Positions 37,301 to 48,182 of a stretch of DNA of 64,000 nucleotides are shown in pieces. How positions within the stretch are numbered: position 1 is the stretch's first letter; each line of letters begins with the position of its first letter. The notes beneath the pieces were generated by a model. The model saw nothing but the letters and a program-made list of their open reading frames with translations. It ran no database searches and was not told where the DNA came from. This stretch comes from Hydractinia symbiolongicarpus (taxonomy: Eukaryota > Cnidaria > Hydrozoa > Anthoathecata > Hydractiniidae): contig NC_079881.1 in assembly GCF_029227915.1 (NCBI RefSeq), positions 6,510,001 to 6,574,000 of the forward strand, written 5' to 3'. A program made the translations under genes and the position numbers.

Positions 37301-37861
37301 GTGATAACAGTAACTTTAGATCAAGGATCGAATGTTAATGTGGGCTATGGAATTAATCATATTTGTTGGATTAATTATCTTCATGCACGAATTGCAGCTT
37401 ACATTGTCCCCATATTACTGGCATTTTTAGTGACGTTGATTTCACTTTCTTATACTATATATAAAATTCATAACAATATTCAAACCAATCAGAATGTGTT
37501 GAAAAGCGAGTCCAAAAATGCTTTGAAAACCATAAAGATTGCATTAAAACTGATTATCACACTTGGTTTAATTGAGGGAATAGGATTTATTCAAATCGTG
37601 AAAACGGATCTTAGTGAACGTGAATTGGCAGTCAATGCCAGTTTTGGATTCGTGTATTCTTTACTTCGAAGTTTACGTGGTGTTATGTTGTGGTTGGTGT
37701 ACATATTTGGTGCCAAAGCATTTTCTATGTATAACAAACGTATTCAGAGTTTTAGAAGAAAGCATGCGGAAGAATCTACGCATTTAAGCACCAAAAGTAC
37801 AGGACTTAACTTGTCTAATGGGGGAATACATGGTGTAACCGTTGCAGATTCCAAACATTAA
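34337..37861 (+). CDS. Methuselah-like (family B-related) GPCR, paralogue of the minus-strand receptor, intronless
   Basis: Single open frame of 1174 aa. The signal peptide is about residues 1-19 (start at the first ATG; a second ATG two codons on is equally plausible). Same layout as its neighbour: two CCxCxxxC...CCIDKLW modules with CEPVL/CAHVL and YCAKCN/YCARCN segments, a small cysteine cluster around the FDVKTSKC segment, a glycosylation-rich spacer with FDVSRMFSNS, and seven TM segments from about 868 to 1130 (RTLPGLNTLGMCSSLL, WSLLVSFTWCTVIAFDL, CWINYLHARIAAYIVP). The 7TM and tail are far more alike between the two receptors than the ectodomains. No GPS motif seen. A candidate AATAAA lies near 38399. 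Function and ligand unknown; coupling through G proteins is family inference. Confidence 0.85.
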   Translation: MTMWFYFVLLISFLHSSIQQNFPAKEFFNVSEFKSGYPFRLYLCTSELINGETRCCDCDDTCMKYRTCCIDKLWTFKEVPLNEYLFGFLQESKKHKNISCAHVLSHPAHTSDTFLMVQSCLPGADGDDVANCVSPGLDINKHMPVVGSDKYLYRNKYCAKCNFVTSYKNLNIKGRCQNVSLLSVSKSMSWEILSNLTKCEFTLERNDHNLQFKACTLNPDCKRMNNNYELCKSYGGSIHSYKNYHCYKCQSKPKLITDKCISDCRKLQTCNDHKDDILIFSFTLTLKETKVKVINFRQKFPIREFMNIPLNHKFEPKKGLQQYLCSGSGDKCCDCTAYCMSRKQCCIDKLWNETHPEPLYTYLAKFLSKGKTYVDYSCEPVLPYAKLINHDTEYRLMIKTCHPSASADDQKLCQNPPNSFNSTLLPVFGSDERLYRNSYCARCNFLREFQTINVTADCGSTWPNGEDFERLYYNSTITLDLQENFRQCKFSLAKSITKTEGCDNIPKWDRDCAPRSEYYDLCSSYGGIVGKYSNYHCWRCNNEPVPDTIPPLKTCPHIRCPDCFTQLPRPWSILINFSGKSTFSLDGFGEKTVCKKNTVFDVKTSKCVTFICLKNYYPANGKCMRRKLTPTNKPNITNPDFDNCIMTQKHKLYIFLKNSSSIDTMHVASTLSKLANNSVSLKKQSEENNRLQETDVFLTQDLFKIFTNISLLKPLWKYVESLVIVKDTGGQITKLYGFDVSRMFSNSRVCAQPYVSTINNVNFSKNCDLNEHNNSYSIQNISIWITLKENNISRFYSSCNRFHLHSKCLLRRLPENITLKNGNLHVGKNTTYVVEQYMPLEDGFAVCIHTNKQIHYKWLEDLRNVEYYVSIVGTSLSILSYAWIIVTFILFKELRTLPGLNTLGMCSSLLVADIFFLLATTSNASYHLCLSVAIFLHWSLLVSFTWCTVIAFDLVSTFGSFVVMSRRSSMKKFARRYLFVLALPTLIVVITVTLDQGSNVNVGYGINHICWINYLHARIAAYIVPILLAFLVTLISLSYTIYKIHNNIQTNQNVLKSESKNALKTIKIALKLIITLGLIEGIGFIQIVKTDLSERELAVNASFGFVYSLLRSLRGVMLWLVYIFGAKAFSMYNKRIQSFRRKHAEESTHLSTKSTGLNLSNGGIHGVTVADSKH

Positions 37862-39961
37862 GATTTTTAGATTTTTGCAATTTATTCAAAATACCTACAC
37901 ATGTTTTTAACAATGTATTTTGCATGAACTTTGTCTCCAGGTTTTTTTGCCTTGTTGACATCAAGGCGGGCGGCGAAATTTTGTTTAGCCGTCGAGTAAG
38001 CGCCAGCGGCTTTGGTATAGGCGACAAACACTAAGGAGGAGGATGATTTTGCATCTGCTTTCCAATCCCATTTTAATAATTTACTGAGAATACATTATTA
38101 CAGAATACATTAATTGGTTTTTAAATTTATAGGTGCTTATGAAATGAAATGCTTTTGCCAATGTATTATAGTTTCTTTGCTGCATGTGTAATGTGAGTTA
38201 ACTCTCTCCATTATCGTCTACAAGCCTAGCTACCTTTCAATATGACCATTACACAATTTGTGAATTTTTATTTGCTGACCATACATAAACAAAATACCAT
38301 GCAGCTGGATGTTTATTTATAAGCAATTAATTTGATTTGATTTTAATTTTAATCTCAATTGTATAAGGAAAGTTTAATTTTCACTTGAAAGTTGTGGAAA
38401 TAAAATGTTACTCCTAATTTTCAAACTTTTTTGTTAAGATGATGACATTATTTTTAAATTGTACCTCAATTTTATAATTTATCTGAAAGAGAGACTTTTA
38501 ATTCTTCTAACTATCAGATTATTTGTATCGTTTGACAACTGACTAGTTTTTTGACCCAAAGCTTTTTTTTCGCGATTAAACCATTTTAATGTTTTTTTTG
38601 AAGAATTATTTTCAATAATTTAGCATTATTTCGGATTTTTATTTGATTTCAGACCTATTTATTGAGATAAGAAAACCTTAAATTGAACTTTCTCATATAA
38701 CAGAGGGTGGATATTATTTTTATCAACTGCAAAATAGAAAATTTTAAAAGGTAAACTAGAGCAGAAGAAACAAAAATATCTTTTTCTGTTTTTTTCAAAA
38801 TTTTTGCGAAGATATTTGCAACGAATATGTAATTTCTATTAATTTTGCGAATTCACCTTGCCGGAAATTATTCGCGTAAATAAATTTTCGCAAATATGTA
38901 TCAATTAATTTTTGCAAAATTTAAATAAGTTAATGTAATTAGCGTCCCGAGAATTATTAAAATAGCATGGTCTCTTTTTTAACTATTTTTAAAATAATTT
39001 TTAACCTATTGCATGCATACTCTTTGTTATATTTTTGATGATTCAAATTTTTTCACGTTAATATGTGGCGAAAATGACACTGATTTGCAATTATAATTTA
39101 AACGCATTTCAGGTTAAAAATAAATTAAACAATAACCGAAATAATGAAGAGGGGTGATTCATTTCGAAAACTGCTTAGAGGATCATTTTTTAATGCTTTT
39201 ATAAGCATAAAAAGTTAAATCTCTTGTTAGAGCCTTAATTCGTTCTAATTTCTCGTTTATATCAGTACTTTACGAATTATATTTGGAACACGCTCTTTGC
39301 AACGTAGGACATCAATTCTATATACACGGAATAGTTACAGAAAAAGAACAATTTTAATGGGCATGGGTAATTATGTTACATTACCTGTCAGTAATACGTA
39401 TAGCATCGTTTGAATTTGTTTACCCGTCACATAAGCAGGTTTCCAAATGAACCGCCAACACTACATTTAAAGTGCACTGGAGTGAGTTCTCGAACAGAAA
39501 ACCTTATGATTACAAGCTATACGCGCTACCACTACATTATCTTCCCTAGTTTATATATGCTTATTTTTAAACAAGAAAAAAACATTTACGCATTCAAAAG
39601 TTAAAAATATAAATGTTAAATATTGACTTTCTTTTGATAAAATAATGTAAGAATTTTTTCTTTTTTTGCATACATGTTCGGCCTGAAACTGTTCTTATTT
39701 TGTTCTTATATTTAAAGCATATATTAAAATCTAAGTAGCTACGAGTTTTGCAAAACCAGGAAAGCTGGGTATGCAAAGCTTTCTGCATTAAATGAGGTAT
39801 TTCGTGTAGTTGACTGTTGGTTCTATGTAGCCGTATGTACATACTTTTAGTAACCTACCTTTTGGTTACTGAAGTAGCAGAGAAAACACGTACAAAAATT
39901 TAAGATGTATTAGACGAAATTGAAATAGTGAAAGTGTGATTTAGAATCAAAAAAATCAAGA
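37862..39961. other. Intergenic, no gene recognised apart from a dispersed repeat
   Basis: AT-rich DNA downstream of the GPCR. A small minus-strand frame at 37815-38027 overlaps the GPCR end and shows no domain. Short TTCGCAAA-type words recur at 38850-38920. The only recognisable element is the repeat at 38651-38835. Confidence 0.5.
38651..38835 (+). repeat. Dispersed repeat, copy 2
   Basis: Matches 21779-21965 in the same orientation, about 80 % by eye, starting CAGACCTATTTATTGAGATA. Neither copy has coding sense or clear inverted termini. Their presence in both an intron and intergenic DNA indicates a dispersed family. Confidence 0.7.
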
Positions 39962-40243
39962 ATGTCGAAGGACTTGAACGAAGAAGAAAAATTGGATTGA
40001 TCAGATTATATTTCCACCTTAGCTAATGCAGAATTGGATTTTGAAAAATTGAGTTTGATAAACAGATGCTTCTAAGAATTTAGGAAATTTTCGGAAACTT
40101 GGGTATCCTGACCAGGAAAAAAAAGACATATTCGATGACGTTAGTCAGATGACGTCAAAAAATGTCAATAGTTACGGCGGTGATGGTATATTAGGGACAT
40201 TTATGAAACAAGAACGTGGACTATCTGCAATAACGATATAACC
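39962..40243 (+). pseudogene. Broken small gene of unknown family
   Basis: Starts MSKDLNEEEKLD followed by an in-frame TGA, continues DYISTLANAELDFEKLSLIN, shifts frame at about 40075, then reads NLGNFRKLGYPDQEKKDIFD and on to SYGGDGILGTFMKQERG before a stop. The composition (charged, helix-like, then Gly-rich) looks like decayed coding sequence rather than random AT-rich DNA. I do not recognise the family. Two pieces of one broken ORF or two exons are both possible. Confidence 0.3.
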
Positions 40244-41161
40244 ATAACATGATTTTGAAGGGCAATATGGATCTTTGATGGCCTGCGGAAAAGTCCAAGG
40301 TCATAATTGTCAGCCCCGACGCGAAGACCCGAAAAGTATGACCGAGGGCTGTTTAGATACCAACAATGTTTACATCAGAACACTTTGAATTAGTAATAAT
40401 GGCGTTTTATGTAAAGCCCGTCATATAAACAATGCACCAAATATGTAGTACCAAAAATGAAATGACGACGTAAAAATAAAATAAAAACAAACAATAAAAT
40501 GAAATTGCCAAAGAGACTAAAAACAGTTGAACACAAAAATTTAGGAAAAATTTTAATTCGCTCCTACTCTACGTGCTTTTATTAGTAGTATTTCCATATG
40601 ACATTTTACTTCTTTAAAAAATATGACGTTCTACCCACAACCTCAAAATAGCTCTTTTTAAGTCGAAGAGAAAATGGCAATTTTGTTTTAGGAGTTTACC
40701 CTGTTCTGCACATGCGTATTGGAAAATATACAATGTCTCTATTAGCTACGCACCAAAAACGAAGGCACAGAGAAAATAATATTAGCATCTAGCATCGTTC
40801 CCCTTCACCAACTTTCTGTTGTAGTTTTACTATTCCACAGACTTGTTGAATAATGCAATACAAAGTTGCTTCATAGAAAAAACGAGCTTTTTAAGCATGT
40901 GAACTCCTTCTGTAGAACCTTATGTCATTAAACTTTGTACATTGCCTTTTTAAAAAGTTGATAAAAATCTATTATAACGTCATTGGGAACAGTGTAAATA
41001 TTTCCTCTATACATTGCCTGGGTAACCTTGACCTCGTTCCCAGGTCAATTTTTCGCTTTTTCGATACCGACGTTGTTGTTAACAAACTTCCCTGCAAGTC
41101 TCCTGATGAGATTTCAATCATTTTACCGGCCAGAAAAGTAATGACGTCAAATATAATTTAA

Positions 41162-41620
41162 ACAGTTGACTCCCTCTAATTCGAATCTCTATATTTCGAA
41201 TATTTCTATAAATCGAACGAGTGCTCAGTCACCGTCAATTTTCCTTAAGAAACTCTTTCTACAATTTGAATTTCTCTAATTTGAAACTTTCTATAATTCG
41301 AACATTTTTTTAGTCCCTTCAGTACGATTCTCTCCCTAATTCGAATTTCAGAGTGTCGTTTAATGCCAACCTGAAAAAAGCACTTGGTGATGCAACTCGT
41401 ACTGTCGAAAGAGATCGTTTCTCCAATGTAAAGCAATCAAGTATTCAACAGTTTTTTAAATAAAGCTTTTTTTGTTTAAACTATAAAAATAAAGTTTGAA
41501 TGAACTTGAATTATGTTTTTTGATTTTAAAATTAACGTAATTTCTCTCTGTAATTTGAAGTTTCACTCTCTGAAGCTGAAAGTTTGGATTATAGAGACTT
41601 TCTATAATAAAAGTAACTTT
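41162..41620 (+). mobile_element. Tigger/pogo-type transposon remnant
   Basis: The left end CAGTTGACTCCCTCTAATTC, with repeated TTCGAA-containing words, matches the usual terminus of Tigger elements (CAGT...CTCGAAY). At 41350-41463 (+) the residue string KKALGDATRTVERDRF followed by KQSSIQQFFK and a stop resembles the C-terminus of a Tigger transposase. The right end is blurred (CTGAAAGTTTGGATTATAGA). Internally deleted, inactive. Confidence 0.6.
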
Positions 41621-41670
41621 GTTTATTTAGTACTCTATGTATATCATAAAAAAATTTTTTTTACAAATGT

Positions 41671-41874
41671 TTTCCATGATTTGTCTGTTCATTTCGCTGA
41701 TGGCAGGAGCAGATATTTCATTCTTTAAGATATTGTAATACGCTTGGTAGATGCCGTTTTGCGTCGATTCGTAAAATCCTTTAATTGGAGGCAACAATAC
41801 CGTATCTTATCTTCTCTGAGGTCTTTTTCCATAACAAAATCTGTCCTTATTTGGTCGCCTAAAAAGTAATTCAT
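41671..41874 (-). pseudogene. C-terminal fragment of a thiaminase I-like protein
   Basis: Minus strand, two frames: DQIRTDFVMEKDLREDK, then after a shift LLPPIKGFYESTQNGIYQAY and a helical tail ending near QIMENIC. The LLPP...FY segment resembles the C-terminal lobe of thiaminase I and related periplasmic-binding-fold proteins. It begins just beyond the left flank of the Helitron array, while a larger N-terminal/central piece of the same family lies right of the array at 50458-51535. The first 13 residues here align in position with FTTKLRVSFMLTA of that piece, so the two are probably remains of two tandem paralogues rather than one split gene. Confidence 0.4.
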
Positions 41875-41898
41875 CTATTATTTTATGATTATTGAAAT

Positions 41899-42021
41899 TT
41901 AATAATCCAGGAGCGAAACAATATGTATCCACGGAGAATACACCATCGTAAGCGAAAACAACTTCTTATCATTTTTAGATTGTTTAGTTTCGTTACGCAA
42001 TGTTTTTTTTTAATAAAACAA
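41899..42021 (+). repeat. Left flanking copy of a ~125-bp sequence bordering the Helitron array
   Basis: Begins TTAATAATCCAGGAGCGAAA and includes TAGATTGTTTAGTTTCGTTA. It matches 50241-50375 in direct orientation with many differences. Ends exactly at the A preceding the first Helitron unit. Confidence 0.55.
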
Positions 42022-44075
42022 TCTATATAATAATACGCCAGTTCCGTGTGTCTGTAACAGGCAAAGTGGATATGTTCATTTTCCTTTGATGTTGCCGAAA
42101 AAAATCTTTGATGTTGCCGAAAAAATTATGTCTTCTTTGTCGTGAAAAGCCGCGAGTTTTGTGTGGTTTGTTAAATGAAGTTCTAGCACAAAGTAACGGA
42201 AATTGTGTTTGCAAAAAAGATGGCTGTCCTTTTTAAGCATTTGTCTTCTCTTGCCTTCAAAATAAATCTTTACAAAAGCATTTAAAAAGGGGCATGGTAT
42301 ATAAATGAAGTATAGAAAGGTTTCTGTAAGGTTTGTTTATGTTTTTTAAAGTTTTGATGATATTATTGATGCGAGACATGTTTGTTAGCTAGCATCAACC
42401 ACACCAACAACAACTAGCTAGGTAGCTAGGAATTTATAAATATGTAGCCATGTTCTTTATACCTAGCTAAGTCTCCAGTTTATATTTAAGTGACCAGCTA
42501 TTAGCTGCTGTAGCTACCTTATGTTAGCTTCAGTTTTATGTTGCTTTTTACATGTAAGCTAATCTTAGTGGTCTTTGCTAAGAATGTGACTGTAACTTAT
42601 TTTAATTGACATTTTAAGCTTAAATTAACAAGCCACAACAACTTTTAAAAAAGTATTACATAATATTTAAGAAGAGTTTAAGGACTGTTTTTAAGCAAAT
42701 AATGTATTTTTCACAATTTGTGTATGCAAATAATGTATTTTTCACATTTTGTGTAACTAAACTTATATACATCGGTTACATGCAATATGACGAAACGATT
42801 TTTATTTAACATGTAGTAATTCTGGTACCTTAAGTGTAGTGATTTTGGTTGTTCTAGATGTTCTGACTAAAATGTTTTTGTTTATGGCATTTTGTCTCAA
42901 TTAAGAAAAGTTTCAACTTTTTTGAGGGAGTACAACACCGAAAAAACTTGTGTTTTTTTTATACTTTGTATAAATTCTTACCGGGCAGGACTCTGTACAA
43001 CATACCGAAATGACTGATCCCTCTCTATTTATAAATTTGATGCGTTCCAAATCACAGTTTTTTGAAATTTTGGGTAATATTTAATGAGTACCAGATGCAA
43101 ATACTGATTTTTGTTGAATCAGAAGTATTTCCTACAACCATTCTTTTTTTACACTTTTGTGGAGAAAAAGTGTATGCCAATTGAACTGATTTTTGTTCAT
43201 ATTTTGATTTGCTCCTCATAAACCTTTGTGTTCTACATTTATTGTAAACTTTTGTGAGGAAGGACCATATATATATACAATGTTTTCAAAATAATGATTT
43301 TTGTTGATTTGGAATGTACTCCTTGCTCATTGCTTTTTCGACATTTCAGGTTAAAATGTTTGGTAAAGTCAGTACGGATCATTAGATAAAAAATTGTTTT
43401 GTTAACCGGTTAATTTTTACATTTTGTGCATATATTTGCAGGAGAGGATGGTATGCAACCGAATAAATGATTTTTCAAAGTTTAACTTTTTGTTTTTAGG
43501 TGTTTTGTGTTTGTTTAAGTATGGCTTTTTGATATTATTCAGGTTGTATTGTTGTATAAGCATTTAGGGAAAAGACAATGTTGAAAATGCGTAAAGAACT
43601 TATTTCATAGATCTGTGCTTACTGTTGCAAGCCTTTCTTTTCGACACTTCAGATTAAAATATTGAAGGTTTTCAACATAATCACATAATAAGATGTATAC
43701 ATATTTGAGATATGCGTTATTTCTGACATTATTATTATTGTTGTCGTAACTGTCTGGGTTGTGACTGTCAATGTTGTCACTTTCTACTAACTAGATTTTA
43801 CACCTTCCATGCCATTGTTTTTCATATTTTGTCTGAAGTTTTGTTGGGAGGATTTCATGCAATTTGACATTTGATGTTTTGTGTTAGATTTTAAGAACTT
43901 TTTTGTTAAATTATGACTTATATACTTTCTTTTTATGCATTTTCAGATTATTTTTTTTAGTAAAAGGCATATTCAATATACTGAAATATTTGCTGATGTC
44001 ATCAAAATTCAAATGACAGAACTTTTCAATTGTTTTTCTGCCTAAGTGGATTTTTCCACGGGCCTAATCGACTAG
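42022..44075 (+). mobile_element. Helitron array unit 1
   Basis: 2054 bp. Distinguished from the other units by a G in GGAATGTACT (near 43315) and a C in ATATGCGTT (near 43708). Near the 5' end a 20-bp word containing TTTGATGTTGCCGAAAAAA occurs twice in tandem. The CTAG end (44072-44075) abuts the TC of unit 2. Confidence 0.85.
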
Positions 44076-46129
44076 TCTATATAATAATACGCCAGTTCCG
44101 TGTGTCTGTAACAGGCAAAGTGGATATGTTCATTTTCCTTTGATGTTGCCGAAAAAAATCTTTGATGTTGCCGAAAAAATTATGTCTTCTTTGTCGTGAA
44201 AAGCCGCGAGTTTTGTGTGGTTTGTTAAATGAAGTTCTAGCACAAAGTAACGGAAATTGTGTTTGCAAAAAAGATGGCTGTCCTTTTTAAGCATTTGTCT
44301 TCTCTTGCCTTCAAAATAAATCTTTACAAAAGCATTTAAAAAGGGGCATGGTATATAAATGAAGTATAGAAAGGTTTCTGTAAGGTTTGTTTATGTTTTT
44401 TAAAGTTTTGATGATATTATTGATGCGAGACATGTTTGTTAGCTAGCATCAACCACACCAACAACAACTAGCTAGGTAGCTAGGAATTTATAAATATGTA
44501 GCCATGTTCTTTATACCTAGCTAAGTCTCCAGTTTATATTTAAGTGACCAGCTATTAGCTGCTGTAGCTACCTTATGTTAGCTTCAGTTTTATGTTGCTT
44601 TTTACATGTAAGCTAATCTTAGTGGTCTTTGCTAAGAATGTGACTGTAACTTATTTTAATTGACATTTTAAGCTTAAATTAACAAGCCACAACAACTTTT
44701 AAAAAAGTATTACATAATATTTAAGAAGAGTTTAAGGACTGTTTTTAAGCAAATAATGTATTTTTCACAATTTGTGTATGCAAATAATGTATTTTTCACA
44801 TTTTGTGTAACTAAACTTATATACATCGGTTACATGCAATATGACGAAACGATTTTTATTTAACATGTAGTAATTCTGGTACCTTAAGTGTAGTGATTTT
44901 GGTTGTTCTAGATGTTCTGACTAAAATGTTTTTGTTTATGGCATTTTGTCTCAATTAAGAAAAGTTTCAACTTTTTTGAGGGAGTACAACACCGAAAAAA
45001 CTTGTGTTTTTTTTATACTTTGTATAAATTCTTACCGGGCAGGACTCTGTACAACATACCGAAATGACTGATCCCTCTCTATTTATAAATTTGATGCGTT
45101 CCAAATCACAGTTTTTTGAAATTTTGGGTAATATTTAATGAGTACCAGATGCAAATACTGATTTTTGTTGAATCAGAAGTATTTCCTACAACCATTCTTT
45201 TTTTACACTTTTGTGGAGAAAAAGTGTATGCCAATTGAACTGATTTTTGTTCATATTTTGATTTGCTCCTCATAAACCTTTGTGTTCTACATTTATTGTA
45301 AACTTTTGTGAGGAAGGACCATATATATATACAATGTTTTCAAAATAATGATTTTTGTTGATTTGGAATTTACTCCTTGCTCATTGCTTTTTCGACATTT
45401 CAGGTTAAAATGTTTGGTAAAGTCAGTACGGATCATTAGATAAAAAATTGTTTTGTTAACCGGTTAATTTTTACATTTTGTGCATATATTTGCAGGAGAG
45501 GATGGTATGCAACCGAATAAATGATTTTTCAAAGTTTAACTTTTTGTTTTTAGGTGTTTTGTGTTTGTTTAAGTATGGCTTTTTGATATTATTCAGGTTG
45601 TATTGTTGTATAAGCATTTAGGGAAAAGACAATGTTGAAAATGCGTAAAGAACTTATTTCATAGATCTGTGCTTACTGTTGCAAGCCTTTCTTTTCGACA
45701 CTTCAGATTAAAATATTGAAGGTTTTCAACATAATCACATAATAAGATGTATACATATTTGAGATATGTGTTATTTCTGACATTATTATTATTGTTGTCG
45801 TAACTGTCTGGGTTGTGACTGTCAATGTTGTCACTTTCTACTAACTAGATTTTACACCTTCCATGCCATTGTTTTTCATATTTTGTCTGAAGTTTTGTTG
45901 GGAGGATTTCATGCAATTTGACATTTGATGTTTTGTGTTAGATTTTAAGAACTTTTTTGTTAAATTATGACTTATATACTTTCTTTTTATGCATTTTCAG
46001 ATTATTTTTTTTAGTAAAAGGCATATTCAATATACTGAAATATTTGCTGATGTCATCAAAATTCAAATGACAGAACTTTTCAATTGTTTTTCTGCCTAAG
46101 TGGATTTTTCCACGGGCCTAATCGACTAG
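44076..46129 (+). mobile_element. Helitron array unit 2
   Basis: 2054 bp, with T at the two positions that mark unit 1. It appears to be the consensus form of the array. Both junctions are CTAG directly followed by TC. Confidence 0.85.
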
Positions 46130-48182
46130 TCTATATAATAATACGCCAGTTCCGTGTGTCTGTAACAGGCAAAGTGGATATGTTCATTTTCCTTTGATGT
46201 TGCCGAAAAAAATCTTTGATGTTGCCGAAAAAATTATGTCTTCTTTGTCGTGAAAAGCCGCGAGTTTTGTGTGGTTTGTTAAATGAAGTTCTAGCACAAA
46301 GTAACGGAAATTGTGTTTGCAAAAAAGATGGCTGTCCTTTTTAAGCATTTGTCTTCTCTTGCCTTCAAAATAAATCTTTACAAAAGCATTTAAAAAGGGG
46401 CATGGTATATAAATGAAGTATAGAAAGGTTTCTGTAAGGTTTGTTTATGTTTTTTAAAGTTTTGATGATATTATTGATGCGAGACATGTTTGTTAGCTAG
46501 CATCAACCACACCAACAACAACTAGCTAGGTAGCTAGGAATTTATAAATATGTAGCCATGTTCTTTATACCTAGCTAAGTCTCCAGTTTATATTTAAGTG
46601 ACCAGCTATTAGCTGCTGTAGCTACCTTATGTTAGCTTCAGTTTTATGTTGCTTTTTACATGTAAGCTAATCTTAGTGGTCTTTGCTAAGAATGTGACTG
46701 TAACTTATTTTAATTGACATTTTAAGCTTAAATTAACAAGCCACAACAACTTTTAAAAAAGTATTACATAATATTTAAGAAGAGTTTAAGGACTGTTTTT
46801 AAGCAAATAATGTATTTTTCACAATTTGTGTATGCAAATAATGTATTTTTCACATTTTGTGTAACTAAACTTATATACATCGGTTACATGCAATATGACG
46901 AAACGATTTTTATTTAACATGTAGTAATTCTGGTACCTTAAGTGTAGTGATTTTGGTTGTTCTAGATGTTCTGACTAAAATGTTTTTGTTTATGGCATTT
47001 TGTCTCAATTAAGAAAAGTTTCAACTTTTTTGAGGGAGTACAACACCGAAAAAACTTGTGTTTTTTTTATACTTTGTATAAATTCTTACCGGGCAGGACT
47101 CTGTACAACATACCGAAATGACTGATCCCTCTCTATTTATAAATTTGATGCGTTCCAAATCACAGTTTTTTGAAATTTTGGGTAATATTTAATGAGTACC
47201 AGATGCAAATACTGATTTTTGTTGAATCAGAAGTATTTCCTACAACCATTCTTTTTTTACACTTTTGTGGAGAAAAAGTGTATGCCAATTGAACTGATTT
47301 TTGTTCATATTTTGATTTGCTCCTCATAAACCTTTGTGTTCTACATTTATTGTAAACTTTTGTGAGGAAGGACCATATATATATACAATGTTTTCAAAAT
47401 AATGATTTTTGTTGATTTGGAATTTACTCCTTGCTCATTGCTTTTTCGACATTTCAGGTTAAAATGTTTGGTAAAGTCAGTACGGATCATTAGATAAAAA
47501 ATTGTTTTGTTAACCGGTTAATTTTTACATTTTGTGCATATATTTGCAGGAGAGGATGGTATGCAACCGAATAAATGATTTTTCAAAGTTTAACTTTTTG
47601 TTTTTAGGTGTTTTGTGTTTGTTTAAGTATGGCTTTTTGATATTATTCAGGTTGTATTGTTGTATAAGCATTTAGGGAAAAGACAATGTTGAAAATGCGT
47701 AAAGAACTTATTTCATAGATCTGTGCTTACTGTTGCAAGCCTTTCTTTTCGACACTTCAGATTAAAATATTGAAGGTTTTCAACATAATCACATAATAAG
47801 ATGTATACATATTTGAGATATGTGTTATTTCTGACATTATTATTATTGTTGTCGTAACTGTCTGGGTTGTGACTGTCAATGTTGTCACTTTCTACTAACT
47901 AGATTTTACACCTTCCATGCCATTGTTTTCATATTTTGTCTGAAGTTTTGTTGGGAGGATTTCATGCAATTTGACATTTGATGTTTTGTGTTAGATTTTA
48001 AGAACTTTTTTGTTAAATTATGACTTATATACTTTCTTTTTATGCATTTTCAGATTATTTTTTTTAGTAAAAGGCATATTCAATATACTGAAATATTTGC
48101 TGATGTCATCAAAATTCAAATAACAGAACTTTTCAATTGTTTTTCTGCCTAAGTGGATTTTTCCACGGGCCTAATCGACTAG
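46130..48182 (+). mobile_element. Helitron array unit 3
   Basis: 2053 bp: lacks one T in the run CATTGTTTTCAT (near 47930) and has A for G in TTCAAATAACAG (near 48120). Otherwise identical by eye to unit 2. Confidence 0.85.

Noticed and set aside
28503-37861. Classical adhesion GPCR with autoproteolysis
   Set aside because: No GPS-like Cys pattern or HL-S/T cleavage tripeptide precedes TM1 in either receptor; Methuselah-like 7TM features fit better.
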